22,428 nucleotides of DNA from Gammaproteobacteria bacterium. GTDB taxonomy: Bacteria; Pseudomonadota; Gammaproteobacteria; Pseudomonadales; Azotimanducaceae. Position numbers and translations under genes: made by a program. The notes beneath the pieces are model-generated. The model saw nothing but the letters and a program-made list of their open reading frames with translations. It did not search any database and was not told where the DNA came from. Each line of letters begins with the position of its first letter. The first letter of the stretch is position 1. The stretch lies in contig NZNP01000063.1 of assembly GCA_002694945.1 (NCBI GenBank), forward strand, positions 1-22,428. Direction: 5' to 3'. Below, piece by piece: positions 15,090-22,397 of the stretch.

Positions 15090-16400
15090 TCAGGCGAGGG
15101 TAACGGGTAACCGCCAACAACTGTGCATTTCGCCTGCGGATAGTGCGCCCATAGTTGGGCTCGTGTTTGCGGTTAGCTTGATCAGGTCTACTTCATCAAT
15201 GATCGCCAATGACGCCGAAACTGCTGCATCTCTGATAATCGCGTAACGTGAACGAGGTCTGTCTTCAGGGACCGCGGGATGTTTTGAAGGTTTGCCGAGT
15301 CCCCAGGCGATGCCGCTGGCCAGCCCATCGGCTCGATAATGGCCTCTTGGTTCCCGCTGACACAGGTCTTTTCGGTCGATAATAAAACAGTCAGGTTCCT
15401 TGAATACCCTAGGATCGCGGTTGGCAGCGGCAGCTGAACAAAGAAGTCTAGCTCCTTGGGGTAGAAGCCGTCCAAACCTCTCGACTTCATGTCTCGTAAA
15501 TCTCGCTGCTGTAAGCACTGGTGTCGAATGCCGCAAAGTTTCAAGCCAGGCGAGTTTCATCAATCTGGTATCGTTACTGACCTCGTTAAGTCGTTCTGGC
15601 TGACTGAGTAGGAGGTACCAGAGATTAGCAAGTCCTCCGTGTAAGGTTTCATGATCTCCTTCTAGGAGGGTTAATGTCACATCACGGGCAGTTAAATCGT
15701 TTCCTTTAATCTTTAGCATGGCTGAAATTAGGTCGTCGGCAGGGTCTGACAGACGTTGAGCGATGAGTTCATTAAAAAAAGTATCTAACTCAGCAATCGC
15801 TCGTTTTCCTTCTTTCCTTAGTTGCGGCAACCAAGATGTGCCGCGTTGCATGCGCCAATAAGCTTCCGTGAACCACTCCATGTTCTCATAGGGTAGCGCT
15901 AGTTGCGCTTTGAGCAATTCAAGGGGTAACTGAGCTGCGAAGTCTGTAACGAGGTCAGGTCGTTCGGATAAAGCCATATTGCCGATCAGTTTCTGGCTGA
16001 TCGTTCTTGTTTGTTCATCAAAAACGCGTTCCTCAATCTCGACAAGGGCTTGTTCATCTCTCAGATTGGTGTCGGATTCCGCGACACCGTACGCCGATGC
16101 CTTGCTGCGAGTTTCAAAATTAGCCTCGTCAGCGAGAATCGAGGTGACATCATCATATTGGGTAATCCAGTAGCTATTGGACAACCAGTCTCGATAGCAG
16201 GGATAGTTCTCTCTCAGTATTTCAAGTAAGGGGTAGGGGTTGGCTTGATAACTATCTGAAATTAATTGCCTTGGTTTGATTTTTTCAGTGCTCTCGCCGA
16301 CACGTTCTCGCTGGTAAACCTCGTAGGTTCGGTAAGCGGCAGTCGTTTCGGAGTTTCGGTCAATCCTTACGCCATTTTTGCCGATTGCTCCACTCGTCAC
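15090..16400 (-). CDS. Cytochrome P450 homologue lacking the heme-ligand cysteine
   Basis: A 436-aa P450-fold protein, last gene of the reverse operon. ExxR is intact (E287-T-L-R290), and 'AAAANRDPRVFKEPDCF' (323-339) is a normal pre-meander, but the heme loop reads WGLGKPSKHP (366-375). The position of the thiolate Cys is K373, and the loop His and final Gly are also lost. The I-helix shows GDHET (248-252) instead of GGxET-T. The reading frame is open throughout, and neither other reverse frame encodes a heme loop there, so this is not a simple frameshift. The N-terminal half is similar to the adjacent P450 B (NPYP-YxxLR pattern, SYWIT/CYWVT, YDDVT/YEDIT). GTG at 16400 overlaps the P450 B stop (GTGA). 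Probably a non-catalytic partner or a substrate-binding protein. Confidence 0.85.
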   Translation of the reverse strand: MTSGAIGKNGVRIDRNSETTAAYRTYEVYQRERVGESTEKIKPRQLISDSYQANPYPLLEILRENYPCYRDWLSNSYWITQYDDVTSILADEANFETRSKASAYGVAESDTNLRDEQALVEIEERVFDEQTRTISQKLIGNMALSERPDLVTDFAAQLPLELLKAQLALPYENMEWFTEAYWRMQRGTSWLPQLRKEGKRAIAELDTFFNELIAQRLSDPADDLISAMLKIKGNDLTARDVTLTLLEGDHETLHGGLANLWYLLLSQPERLNEVSNDTRLMKLAWLETLRHSTPVLTAARFTRHEVERFGRLLPQGARLLCSAAAANRDPRVFKEPDCFIIDRKDLCQREPRGHYRADGLASGIAWGLGKPSKHPAVPEDRPRSRYAIIRDAAVSASLAIIDEVDLIKLTANTSPTMGALSAGEMHSCWRLPVTLA

Positions 16401-17812
16401 GAGATATCAAACTCCAGCCAGAGTTCCCTCACGGAAGTAATTCCCATGGGCGCTGGTTTATTGCCATCGATATCCCGTGGCATTAGATCTTCTTTAATTT
16501 TAGGGTTCTGCATTTTTTTTAACAAAATCTCCGAGCCGACAATTGCCTCCTGATGCGAAATCCACGCGCCAGGGCATAGGTGAGGGCCTACGCCAAAAGC
16601 CATATGGCTGCATCTGCCTTCTTTTCTATAGCCACTGCGCAGTAATTTACCGCTGTAAAGGTCTTGTCGAAAGATGTCGAAACGTTCAGGGTCATCGAAT
16701 ATTCGCTCGTCGTGATTAGCTGAAAAATCGACCATTTGTATGAGTGATCCTGCTGGTATCTTTACACCATGCATTTCGACATCGAATGTATTGTGGCGTG
16801 GTTGGCCTCCTATAGAAGAAGAATGCCGCAGAGTTTCATGAAAAACGTTGTCCCAGAGACTATTGTCTTTCTGAACAGCTAAAAACTGATCGGGGTGACG
16901 CAATAGCAATGTCCACATATTGAGTATCGCTCCCCGAGTCGTTTCGCCGCCGCCTCCTACGATCAAAGCAATATTAGACGTTACCTCCTCTGTGGAGAGT
17001 ACAGCTCCGTCAACTTTTGTTTCGCACAGTTTACTAATTATGTCTTTCCCTATCGGATTGCCAGCGCTGTCGTAGAGATAGGTAGGTGAGTGACGGCGCT
17101 CTTCGACAATGCCCTGGATGTAGTCTTCTAAATCCTGTCTGGCTTCAACGCCCACCCGATGTGTCTCAGATCCGCCAAGACCACTCATCATTGAGTTGTA
17201 CCAGTAATAGAATTGAGGTTGAGCTTCTTTAGGAAAACCTAGCACCTCGCAGACAACGCGAATGGGAAATTCATTGGCGAAAGCTCTACCAAGTTCAACG
17301 AGACGTTTGCTTTCGGTGTCATTAACGTAGGGTTCATCGCCTAATGCGAGGCGACTCCAGTCTTCAATCATCTCCTCAGCCAGACGCTCAATGGCTGGTA
17401 TTCTAAGCAGTAGCGATTTGCCAACCAGGTGCTGACCATAGAGATTTCGTCTTCGCCTATGCTCTACGCCTGATAATTCAAGTTGTGTATTGCCTAACAC
17501 CCCGCTCGAAGATCCTTTGGGTATTGTATTAAAGCCCTCATCATCGAAGTAGCAGTCGGTGATATCTTCGTACCGAGTTACCCAGTAGCAATTGTGAAGC
17601 CTATCGTGGAATACCGGATAGTGGTCTCTTAATATTCGATAATAGGGGTAGGGATTTCGAAAAAATTCAGCTGAATCCAATATTCTAGGGTCAAACAATG
17701 GTTTGCCATCAACATCTGCCCCCATATCGAAGGCCTGCCCCTCGGGCATGAAAGGAAATTTTTCAGCTCCTTCTTTACTTTCTGCGAGCTGTTTAAAAAA
17801 ATCTGTGTTCAT
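16397..17812 (-). CDS. Cytochrome P450 (P450 B)
   Basis: A 471-aa P450 with complete motifs: I-helix GGGGETT (286-292), ExxR E326-T-L-R329, and heme loop FGVGPHLCPG (406-415) with thiolate C413. It is longer than P450 A because of an extended N-terminus (about 45 residues before FFRNPYPYY). ATG at 17812 is chosen because it overlaps the stop of the NTF2-like gene (ATGA) and has GAGAG just upstream; a TTG at 17848 would overlap that gene further. It forms an operon with the NTF2-like gene upstream and the Cys-less homologue downstream, each joined by a 4-base overlap, implying equal production and perhaps a complex. Its redox partner is probably the ferredoxin encoded divergently at 18333. Confidence 0.93.
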   Translation of the reverse strand: MNTDFFKQLAESKEGAEKFPFMPEGQAFDMGADVDGKPLFDPRILDSAEFFRNPYPYYRILRDHYPVFHDRLHNCYWVTRYEDITDCYFDDEGFNTIPKGSSSGVLGNTQLELSGVEHRRRRNLYGQHLVGKSLLLRIPAIERLAEEMIEDWSRLALGDEPYVNDTESKRLVELGRAFANEFPIRVVCEVLGFPKEAQPQFYYWYNSMMSGLGGSETHRVGVEARQDLEDYIQGIVEERRHSPTYLYDSAGNPIGKDIISKLCETKVDGAVLSTEEVTSNIALIVGGGGETTRGAILNMWTLLLRHPDQFLAVQKDNSLWDNVFHETLRHSSSIGGQPRHNTFDVEMHGVKIPAGSLIQMVDFSANHDERIFDDPERFDIFRQDLYSGKLLRSGYRKEGRCSHMAFGVGPHLCPGAWISHQEAIVGSEILLKKMQNPKIKEDLMPRDIDGNKPAPMGITSVRELWLEFDIS

Positions 17813-18258
17813 ATCTCTCGAAGACCGTAAAACTCTCGTTGTGGCCAAAGGAAGTCAATACGTGTTCGGTGGATCCTCCACTTCCCAAACACCTTTTTGT
17901 AGATATCATCGTAGATACCGTAAAGGATAAGGGGGTTGTCGGCACCTTCACTAGTTCTGAGGTCATGCAGATACCAACGCCCATTAGCTGTAGTACTGTC
18001 GACTAGCCTTATCCAGGGGTTTGTTACAGAGTGCATCACCTCATAGGCAGGGCTGTCACCGCCTAGAAATCGGGAAAAATTTTCATGAATGGTTTCCTTG
18101 CCAACCCAGTCACCTCCGTAATTAGGACCAAATTCACAGATCGCATCATCAGTAAATAGGTCAACCAAGTCTTCAATCATCTTCCCATCAAAATAGTGGC
18201 TGTACATTATCCTTAGTTCTTTGATGCTTTCTTTTTCGAGAAATTCTTCCAGTGTCAT
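17809..18258 (-). CDS. NTF2/SnoaL-like protein
   Basis: A 149-aa cone-shaped-fold protein. It begins 'LEEFLEKESIKELRIMYSHYFDGKMIEDLVDLF', the two N-terminal helices of SnoaL-like proteins, followed by 'DDAICEFGPNYGGDWVGKETIHENF', 'MHSVTNPWIRL', 'ANGRWYLHDL' and 'KWRIHRTRIDFLW', the curved-sheet strands. Family members include polyketide cyclases, dehydratases, isomerases (such as ketosteroid isomerase) and hydroxylating-dioxygenase beta subunits. Catalytic residues cannot be assigned with confidence, although the first helix pair carries Tyr and Asp residues at about positions 19-24. ATG at 18258 has GGGGCC upstream. It is first in the P450 B operon, with a 4-base overlap. It may act on the P450 product or stabilise the P450 pair. 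Confidence 0.83.
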   Translation of the reverse strand: MTLEEFLEKESIKELRIMYSHYFDGKMIEDLVDLFTDDAICEFGPNYGGDWVGKETIHENFSRFLGGDSPAYEVMHSVTNPWIRLVDSTTANGRWYLHDLRTSEGADNPLILYGIYDDIYKKVFGKWRIHRTRIDFLWPQREFYGLREI

Positions 18259-18332
18259 AGTGGCCCCAGGAAAATGTGGTCAGTATCAAAAATCTAAATT
18301 AGACTACCGGGAATATTCTGAGGGCGCAATCA

Positions 18333-18632
18333 GTGACCTATGTGATAGCAAGTGCCTGCATTGACGTGATGGACCAATCCTGTATTGAAGTCTGCCCGGT
18401 CGACTGCATCTTTTTCGAAGATAAAGATCGTATGTGTTACATAGAGCCTGCTGCATGTACCGATTGCGGTGTCTGCGAACCAGCCTGTCCTGTTGGTGCT
18501 ATTTACCCTGATACGACCTTGCCTCGCGATGTCAGCAATTTTACCCAAATCAACGCGCTTTGGTTTAGTGATAAGGATGCTGCAAGAGAGGAGGTTGATG
18601 CAGCGATAGATGGCGATGCTAACATTACTTAG
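18333..18632 (+). CDS. 7Fe ferredoxin (3Fe-4S/4Fe-4S)
   Basis: A 99-aa ferredoxin of the Azotobacter FdI/mycobacterial 7Fe type. By analogy with that family, C9, C17 and C52 hold the 3Fe-4S cluster and C21, C42, C45 and C48 the 4Fe-4S cluster. The motifs are CIDVMDQSCIEVCPVDCI and CTDCGVCEPACPVGAI. C25 and C35 are extra cysteines. The C-terminal region (60-99) is short, helical and acidic, suiting docking to P450s. GTG at 18333 has GAGGG upstream and gives MTYVIASACIDVMD, matching the family start. It is encoded divergently from the P450 B operon and upstream of P450 C and Rieske 2, so it is the obvious electron donor. No ferredoxin reductase is present in the window. Confidence 0.94.
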   Translation: MTYVIASACIDVMDQSCIEVCPVDCIFFEDKDRMCYIEPAACTDCGVCEPACPVGAIYPDTTLPRDVSNFTQINALWFSDKDAAREEVDAAIDGDANIT

Positions 18633-18665
18633 AGTGAGAGTAGCTAATTTGACTACCTCACGCTC
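18632..18665 (+). terminator. Hairpin just after the ferredoxin gene
   Basis: GAGTGAGAGTAG (18632-18643) can pair with CTACCTCACGCTC (18653-18665) around a 9-base loop, with one bulge, one mismatch and one G-T pair. It starts within the ferredoxin stop codon. There is no T-tract afterwards, so it may be a weak terminator or an RNA-stabilising structure rather than a full stop. Confidence 0.4.
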
Positions 18666-18939
18666 TTGGTATTGAGACATGCCTAGTGGCATTTTTAATC
18701 CGCCTCGATCTTATTGCAGGCCTTGACGACGGTGGTATCGTGGCGGTTCCGGCAATATAGACCTCAGAGGTTTTTTTGGTCATGACTAATAACCTTTATT
18801 CAATAAAAGTTTAGTAGATTATGGCGACGCCTGCCGGGTTTCTGAATATTTAGTCCCAGGTTGAGCTGGCATCCAATGGATCTGAAACACAAAAACATTT
18901 AAGCCGACGACACAATCAGTTTGAAACGAGATAATTAGG
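18633..18939. other. Non-coding stretch between ferredoxin and P450 C
   Basis: About 307 bases without a supported gene. After the hairpin at 18632-18665 there is ACCTCAGAGG followed by seven T (18761-18777), a short stem too weak to call a terminator. It is followed by an 8-base palindrome GTCATGAC (18779-18786) and an AT-rich palindrome TTTATT-C-AATAAA (18795-18807). These are plausible promoter or operator elements for P450 C, but none is decisive. Confidence 0.4.
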
Positions 18940-20313
18940 ATGACGACCAAAAAAGAACCATACGTACCTGTAACGCCAGCCGTAACCAGTGATATTAATT
19001 TTCTTGATCATGGCTTGCAGAACTGCCCTTACCATGCATACCGGCTGCTGCGGGATGAAGAGCCCGTTTGGATTGATCCCATCACTGGTTTTTATGTGAT
19101 AACTCGTTTTGACGATCTGAGGGGCGTGTTGTTAGATCCCTCGAATTTTTCAAATGATATGCGTGCGGGGGGCAGTAGTCGTGAGCGTATCGATAACGAA
19201 CGTGCTGTGCGCATGATGCAACTTTATGAGGAGAAGGGTTGGGTTCCCGGAGCAACACTCGCCGGGAGAGATGACCCCAACCACAAGCAAATGCGGGCCA
19301 TGTTCAACGAGGCATTCAACCCGCGAAAAATAAACGGTTTAGATCCATTTGTCAGAGATACTGCTTATAAGCTCGTTGATACGTTCGTTGATAAGGGAAG
19401 TTGCGATTGGGTTAAGGAAATGGCGGTGCCGTTACCTCTGATAGTTATTGGTCAGCAAATGGGTGTGCCGGAAGAGGATATCTGGCAGATTAAGGCATGG
19501 ACGGACGCTTGGGTGCAGCGTTTAGGCATGATGCAGAGTGAGGAGGAAGAACGCTGGTCTGTGGAGATGGAAATCGAAGCGCAGCATTATTTTCAGCGGA
19601 TCTTTGAGCGATTGCGAAAACAACCTGACGATACGCTGCTATCTGACATGGTCAATCGTGTTATTCCCGAATGGGGCAGACCCTTAACTGACAACGAGCT
19701 GCACGCAGAGATGATGGCGGATACTTTTGTAGGGGGATCTGAGACAACTACTAATGCTATTGCTTACGGCGTTAAATTATTGATAGAAAACAGAGGAATT
19801 TGGTGGAAATTAAAATCTGATCCAGAAAAATATCTGCGAACCTTTTGCGAAGAAGTTGTGAGGCTCGAGTCGCCAGTTCAGGGACTTTTTCGAAGAGCCG
19901 CGAGAGATGTTGAAATCCATGGCATTACCATCCCTGAGGGGGCGATGGTGAATGTTCGTTTTGCAGCTGCCAATCGGGATGAGCGCGAATTCGATGATCC
20001 TGACCAGATAGACTTGGAACGCGCTAAGCCCGGCCGACATCTTGGCTTCGGTTCGGGTGTCCATCATTGCATTGGCGCGCCATTGGCAAGACGCGAACTT
20101 TACTGGGCTTTTCACGCGCTTGTTCATCGCATCGAAGATATGGAATTTACCTCAGGACAAAATAGTTTTGAGTGCGCGCGTAACTTCTCTCTTCGCGCCT
20201 TAACTGAGTTACATATAAACTTCGAGGTGATATCTGCTGATCAGCGTTTAGACCCATCTAAGATGACGAGCGCATCAAAGGCCACCGATATGCCTAATCC
20301 AAGTGAACTTTGA
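18940..20313 (+). CDS. Cytochrome P450 (P450 C)
   Basis: A 457-aa P450 with all motifs: I-helix VGGSETTT (264-271), ExxR E305-V-V-R308, and heme loop FGSGVHHCIG (370-379) with thiolate C377. The N-terminal 'NCPYHAYRLLRDEEPVW' and 'FYVITRFDDL' are standard for soluble class I enzymes. The segment 'RDDPNHKQMRAMFNEAFNPRK' (110-130) is the C-helix heme-propionate region. It is only distantly related to P450 A and B. The C-terminal tail beyond residue 430 is longer than usual and polar. ATG at 18940 has only AGG immediately before it. Rieske 2 follows after 77 bases. The expected reaction is hydroxylation of a hydrophobic substrate with electrons from the 7Fe ferredoxin. Confidence 0.95.
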   Translation: MTTKKEPYVPVTPAVTSDINFLDHGLQNCPYHAYRLLRDEEPVWIDPITGFYVITRFDDLRGVLLDPSNFSNDMRAGGSSRERIDNERAVRMMQLYEEKGWVPGATLAGRDDPNHKQMRAMFNEAFNPRKINGLDPFVRDTAYKLVDTFVDKGSCDWVKEMAVPLPLIVIGQQMGVPEEDIWQIKAWTDAWVQRLGMMQSEEEERWSVEMEIEAQHYFQRIFERLRKQPDDTLLSDMVNRVIPEWGRPLTDNELHAEMMADTFVGGSETTTNAIAYGVKLLIENRGIWWKLKSDPEKYLRTFCEEVVRLESPVQGLFRRAARDVEIHGITIPEGAMVNVRFAAANRDEREFDDPDQIDLERAKPGRHLGFGSGVHHCIGAPLARRELYWAFHALVHRIEDMEFTSGQNSFECARNFSLRALTELHINFEVISADQRLDPSKMTSASKATDMPNPSEL

Positions 20314-20356
20314 TTTCGATTAAGAAGGAATTGGTGTAGATTATAAGTATAAAACA

Positions 20357-20368
20357 GTCAGTACTGAC
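20357..20368. promoter_or_regulatory. Perfect 12-bp palindrome GTCAGTACTGAC before Rieske 2
   Basis: GTCAGTACTGAC is its own reverse complement and lies 22 bases before the Rieske 2 start codon, between an AT-rich TATAAGTATAAAA stretch (20342-20354) that could be a -10 region and the AGGAGG ribosome site. A repressor bound here would block transcription or early elongation. It is a likely operator, but the protein is unknown. Confidence 0.45.
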
Positions 20369-20390
20369 GGTATTTTAGGAGGCAATGTAA

Positions 20391-21749
20391 ATGGCCGAAA
20401 TGTTTAAAGAGCTCGATCCCGACACGATGGCCCGATCACCCGGGCTAACCTATCAAGACCTGCTGGATCAGGATACACATGAAGTTCCAGAGGTTCTCAG
20501 ACTGCAATCGCCAAAAGACCTTGGCACCGAAGATTTTCTGAAAGACCGGTATATTTCTGCGGACTATCATGACAAAGAAGTTGAAAAACTATGGATGAAA
20601 GTCTGGCAATTTGCCTGTCGAGAGGAAGAAATACCGGAAGTTGGTGATCACATCCGCTATGACATTGCCGGCAGATCTTTCTTAATCGTCCGCCAGTCCG
20701 TTGGAACTCTCAAATGCTATCCTAACGCATGTCTGCACCGCGGGCGCATGTTGAAAGAATTTGATGGCCGGGCATCGGAACTCCGCTGCGCTTTTCATGG
20801 CTTCGCTTGGGAACTGGACGGTTGTCTAAAAGATGTCCCGGCAAGGTGGGATTTTCCTCAGATTGAAGACGAAGAATTTTCGCTGCCTGAGATTCCTCTT
20901 GCTACTTGGGCTGGTTTTGTTTTTATTAATCCCGATCAGAACTGTGAGCCTTTTGAGCCCTTTATTAAAGATCTTGCGGATCAGTTCGAGCGCTGGGATT
21001 TGGGTTCGCTTTATATCCAGGCGCATATCGCAAGAGTCGTACCCTGCAACTGGAAAATTGCCCAAGAGGCCTTCTGCGAAGCCTATCACGTCAACGCAAC
21101 TCACCCTCAAATTCTTCCGAGTTTGGGCGACACTAATAGCCAAGTGGATGTTTGGGAAAACTGCGCGCGTGTTATCACTCCCGGTGGTACGCCTAGCCCG
21201 CTGCTTGAAGATGATCGAAGCGACGAAGATGTTCTCCGGGCTATGATGGACTTGCCACCAGAAGCTGAGTTACCTCCGATACCCGAAGGCATGAATGCAA
21301 GAGCCTACTTAGCGGCCATGAGCAGGGAAGGGCTGAGAGCAGAAGCTGGTGATAGGGTTGATCAATACTGCGATGCTGAGATTGTGGACAGTATAGACTA
21401 CACCCAATGGCCGAATTTTCATCCATGGGGTGCCTTCAACAAGATTGTTTATCGTTTTAGGCCCAACGGCAACGACCATCGCAGCGCCATCATGGAATGC
21501 TATCAGTTGATGCCTTTCCAAGGGGAAAGACCACCCGCCGCAAAAATTCACTGGATAGATGATGATGTGAAATGGTCCACAGTACTTGGTTTCTTGGGCC
21601 GAGTCTTCGACCAAGATGTGTTTAATATGCCTAAAGTTCAAATGGGGTTGGAATCAAGTTACAAATCCAGTGTTACATTGTCAGGTTACCAAGAAGCGAA
21701 GGTGCGGTGGTTGAATCACAAACTAACAGAATGGGTAGGTGAATCATGA
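20391..21749 (+). CDS. Rieske non-heme iron oxygenase, alpha subunit (Rieske oxygenase 2)
   Basis: A 452-aa paralogue of Rieske oxygenase 1. Rieske cluster ligands are C114-L-H116 and C133-A-F-H136. The catalytic iron site is given by NWKIAQEAFCEAYH, with H233 and H238, and D409 (in FDQDVFN). Similarity to Rieske 1 is strong on both sides of a gap: from 'PSP' (268-270) to 'DAEIVDSI' (328-335) there are only about 57 residues, against about 120 in Rieske 1. The following 78-aa gene resembles part of the missing piece. A strong AGGAGG stands 9 bases before ATG at 20391. No beta subunit is present. It ends in a 4-base ATGA overlap with the small gene, so the two are made together. Confidence 0.94.
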   Translation: MAEMFKELDPDTMARSPGLTYQDLLDQDTHEVPEVLRLQSPKDLGTEDFLKDRYISADYHDKEVEKLWMKVWQFACREEEIPEVGDHIRYDIAGRSFLIVRQSVGTLKCYPNACLHRGRMLKEFDGRASELRCAFHGFAWELDGCLKDVPARWDFPQIEDEEFSLPEIPLATWAGFVFINPDQNCEPFEPFIKDLADQFERWDLGSLYIQAHIARVVPCNWKIAQEAFCEAYHVNATHPQILPSLGDTNSQVDVWENCARVITPGGTPSPLLEDDRSDEDVLRAMMDLPPEAELPPIPEGMNARAYLAAMSREGLRAEAGDRVDQYCDAEIVDSIDYTQWPNFHPWGAFNKIVYRFRPNGNDHRSAIMECYQLMPFQGERPPAAKIHWIDDDVKWSTVLGFLGRVFDQDVFNMPKVQMGLESSYKSSVTLSGYQEAKVRWLNHKLTEWVGES

Positions 21750-21982
21750 GTATGAAACATCCTTTCGATGCCGAGTCCTTTTATGAGTTGATGGATGACG
21801 GTACGATTCAGGTGTCTCGTGGAGACCTGGTAGGTCGATTCACTTCTGAAGGTGTTTTCCTCTCTGGAGAAATACGAGAGTCTGATCCGCAGCTTTGTAA
21901 TTGGGTCAGTAATGTCCCAGACCCTGAAACTCAAATGTCGACTTCTCGTATAGCAGGGCGAGATAATAGTAAAGGTCTTTAG
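21746..21982 (+). CDS. 78-aa protein resembling a segment inserted in Rieske oxygenase 1
   Basis: A small protein coupled by ATGA overlap to Rieske 2. I do not know a named family. By hand alignment, residues 12-55 match Rieske 1 residues 294-338 with one gap: about 12 identities (Y13, V23, D27, G30, F32, G41, E42, D47, Q49, C51, W53, V54) plus several conservative changes. The best stretch is FLSGEIRESDPQLCNWV against YIDGEVKSADIQMCSWV. Rieske 2 itself lacks this segment. It is therefore probably a stand-alone accessory domain for Rieske 2, perhaps a small subunit contacting the catalytic domain. The last 20 residues are polar and unmatched. Coding is supported by the overlap, the in-frame similarity and the tail-to-tail end with the next gene. 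Confidence 0.75.
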   Translation: MSMKHPFDAESFYELMDDGTIQVSRGDLVGRFTSEGVFLSGEIRESDPQLCNWVSNVPDPETQMSTSRIAGRDNSKGL

Positions 21983-21983
21983 A

Positions 21984-22388
21984 TCAATTTCGGGTTAAGA
22001 CAGTAGCGGCTCCTTCTAATGGTCGGTCATTGCCGCGTTCTAGCCAGATGTCGCAATCTGCATAGGTTAAGCCTTTTTCTTGCCGTATAGCGGTAACAAG
22101 ACCTCGAGCGATCACCTGATCGTTTTCAAACACGGGCAATGGAAATGTCATCGTTAGGCGCTTAATGGATTCATGTCCGGCCCACGCGTGGAGCATATTG
22201 ATCATATAGCTCAAACCTAGTGGTCCTTGATTGATTGTTCTGTCACCTAGCCCCATCGCTGAGACGACTCGCCTGTCCCAGTGCACAGGATAAGGATCCC
22301 GAAGAATGGCAGCCATGGTGCGCATACGCTCGGGTAGTACCCGAGGCATGGTCCAAGGAGGTATCTCATCACCGACATCGCACATCAT
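21984..22388 (-). CDS. MaoC-like (hot-dog) dehydratase domain protein
   Basis: A 134-aa protein with a hot-dog-fold pattern: 'YPVHWDRRVVSAMGLGDRTINQGPLGLSYMINMLHAWAG' resembles the hydratase region and central helix, followed by strands 'IKRLTMTFPLPVFENDQVIARGLVTAI' and 'LTYADCDIWLERGN'. This fits the C-terminal half of two-part MaoC/FAS1-like dehydratases that act on sterol or acyl-CoA side chains as heterodimers. The classical Asp-x4-His pair is seen only as D38...R/H variants (HWDRR), so activity may depend on a partner subunit. ATG at 22388 has a GAAGAA purine run upstream. An upstream stop at 22398-22400 suggests the preceding gene ends 9 bases before. Its 3' end is one base from the 78-aa gene. 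Confidence 0.72.
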   Translation of the reverse strand: MMCDVGDEIPPWTMPRVLPERMRTMAAILRDPYPVHWDRRVVSAMGLGDRTINQGPLGLSYMINMLHAWAGHESIKRLTMTFPLPVFENDQVIARGLVTAIRQEKGLTYADCDIWLERGNDRPLEGAATVLTRN

Positions 22389-22397
22389 GTTGTTCTT

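Noticed and set aside
15188..15544. Alternative reverse frame of 118 codons over the heme-loop region of the Cys-less P450
   Set aside because: Checked as a sign that a frameshift had hidden the heme cysteine. Neither this frame nor the third reverse frame encodes an FxxGxHxCxG-like loop there, and the main frame continues normally past it.
18330..18692. 120-codon reverse frame over the ferredoxin gene
   Set aside because: The + strand frame has a perfect 7Fe ferredoxin cysteine pattern, so the reverse frame is incidental.
18761..18777. ACCTCAGAGG followed by seven T, considered as an intrinsic terminator
   Set aside because: The stem is only 3-5 bp with almost no loop, and it is far from the ferredoxin stop. 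Too weak to call.
20833..21246. 137-codon forward frame inside Rieske 2
   Set aside because: Overlaps the conserved Rieske catalytic domain in another frame, with no independent start signal.
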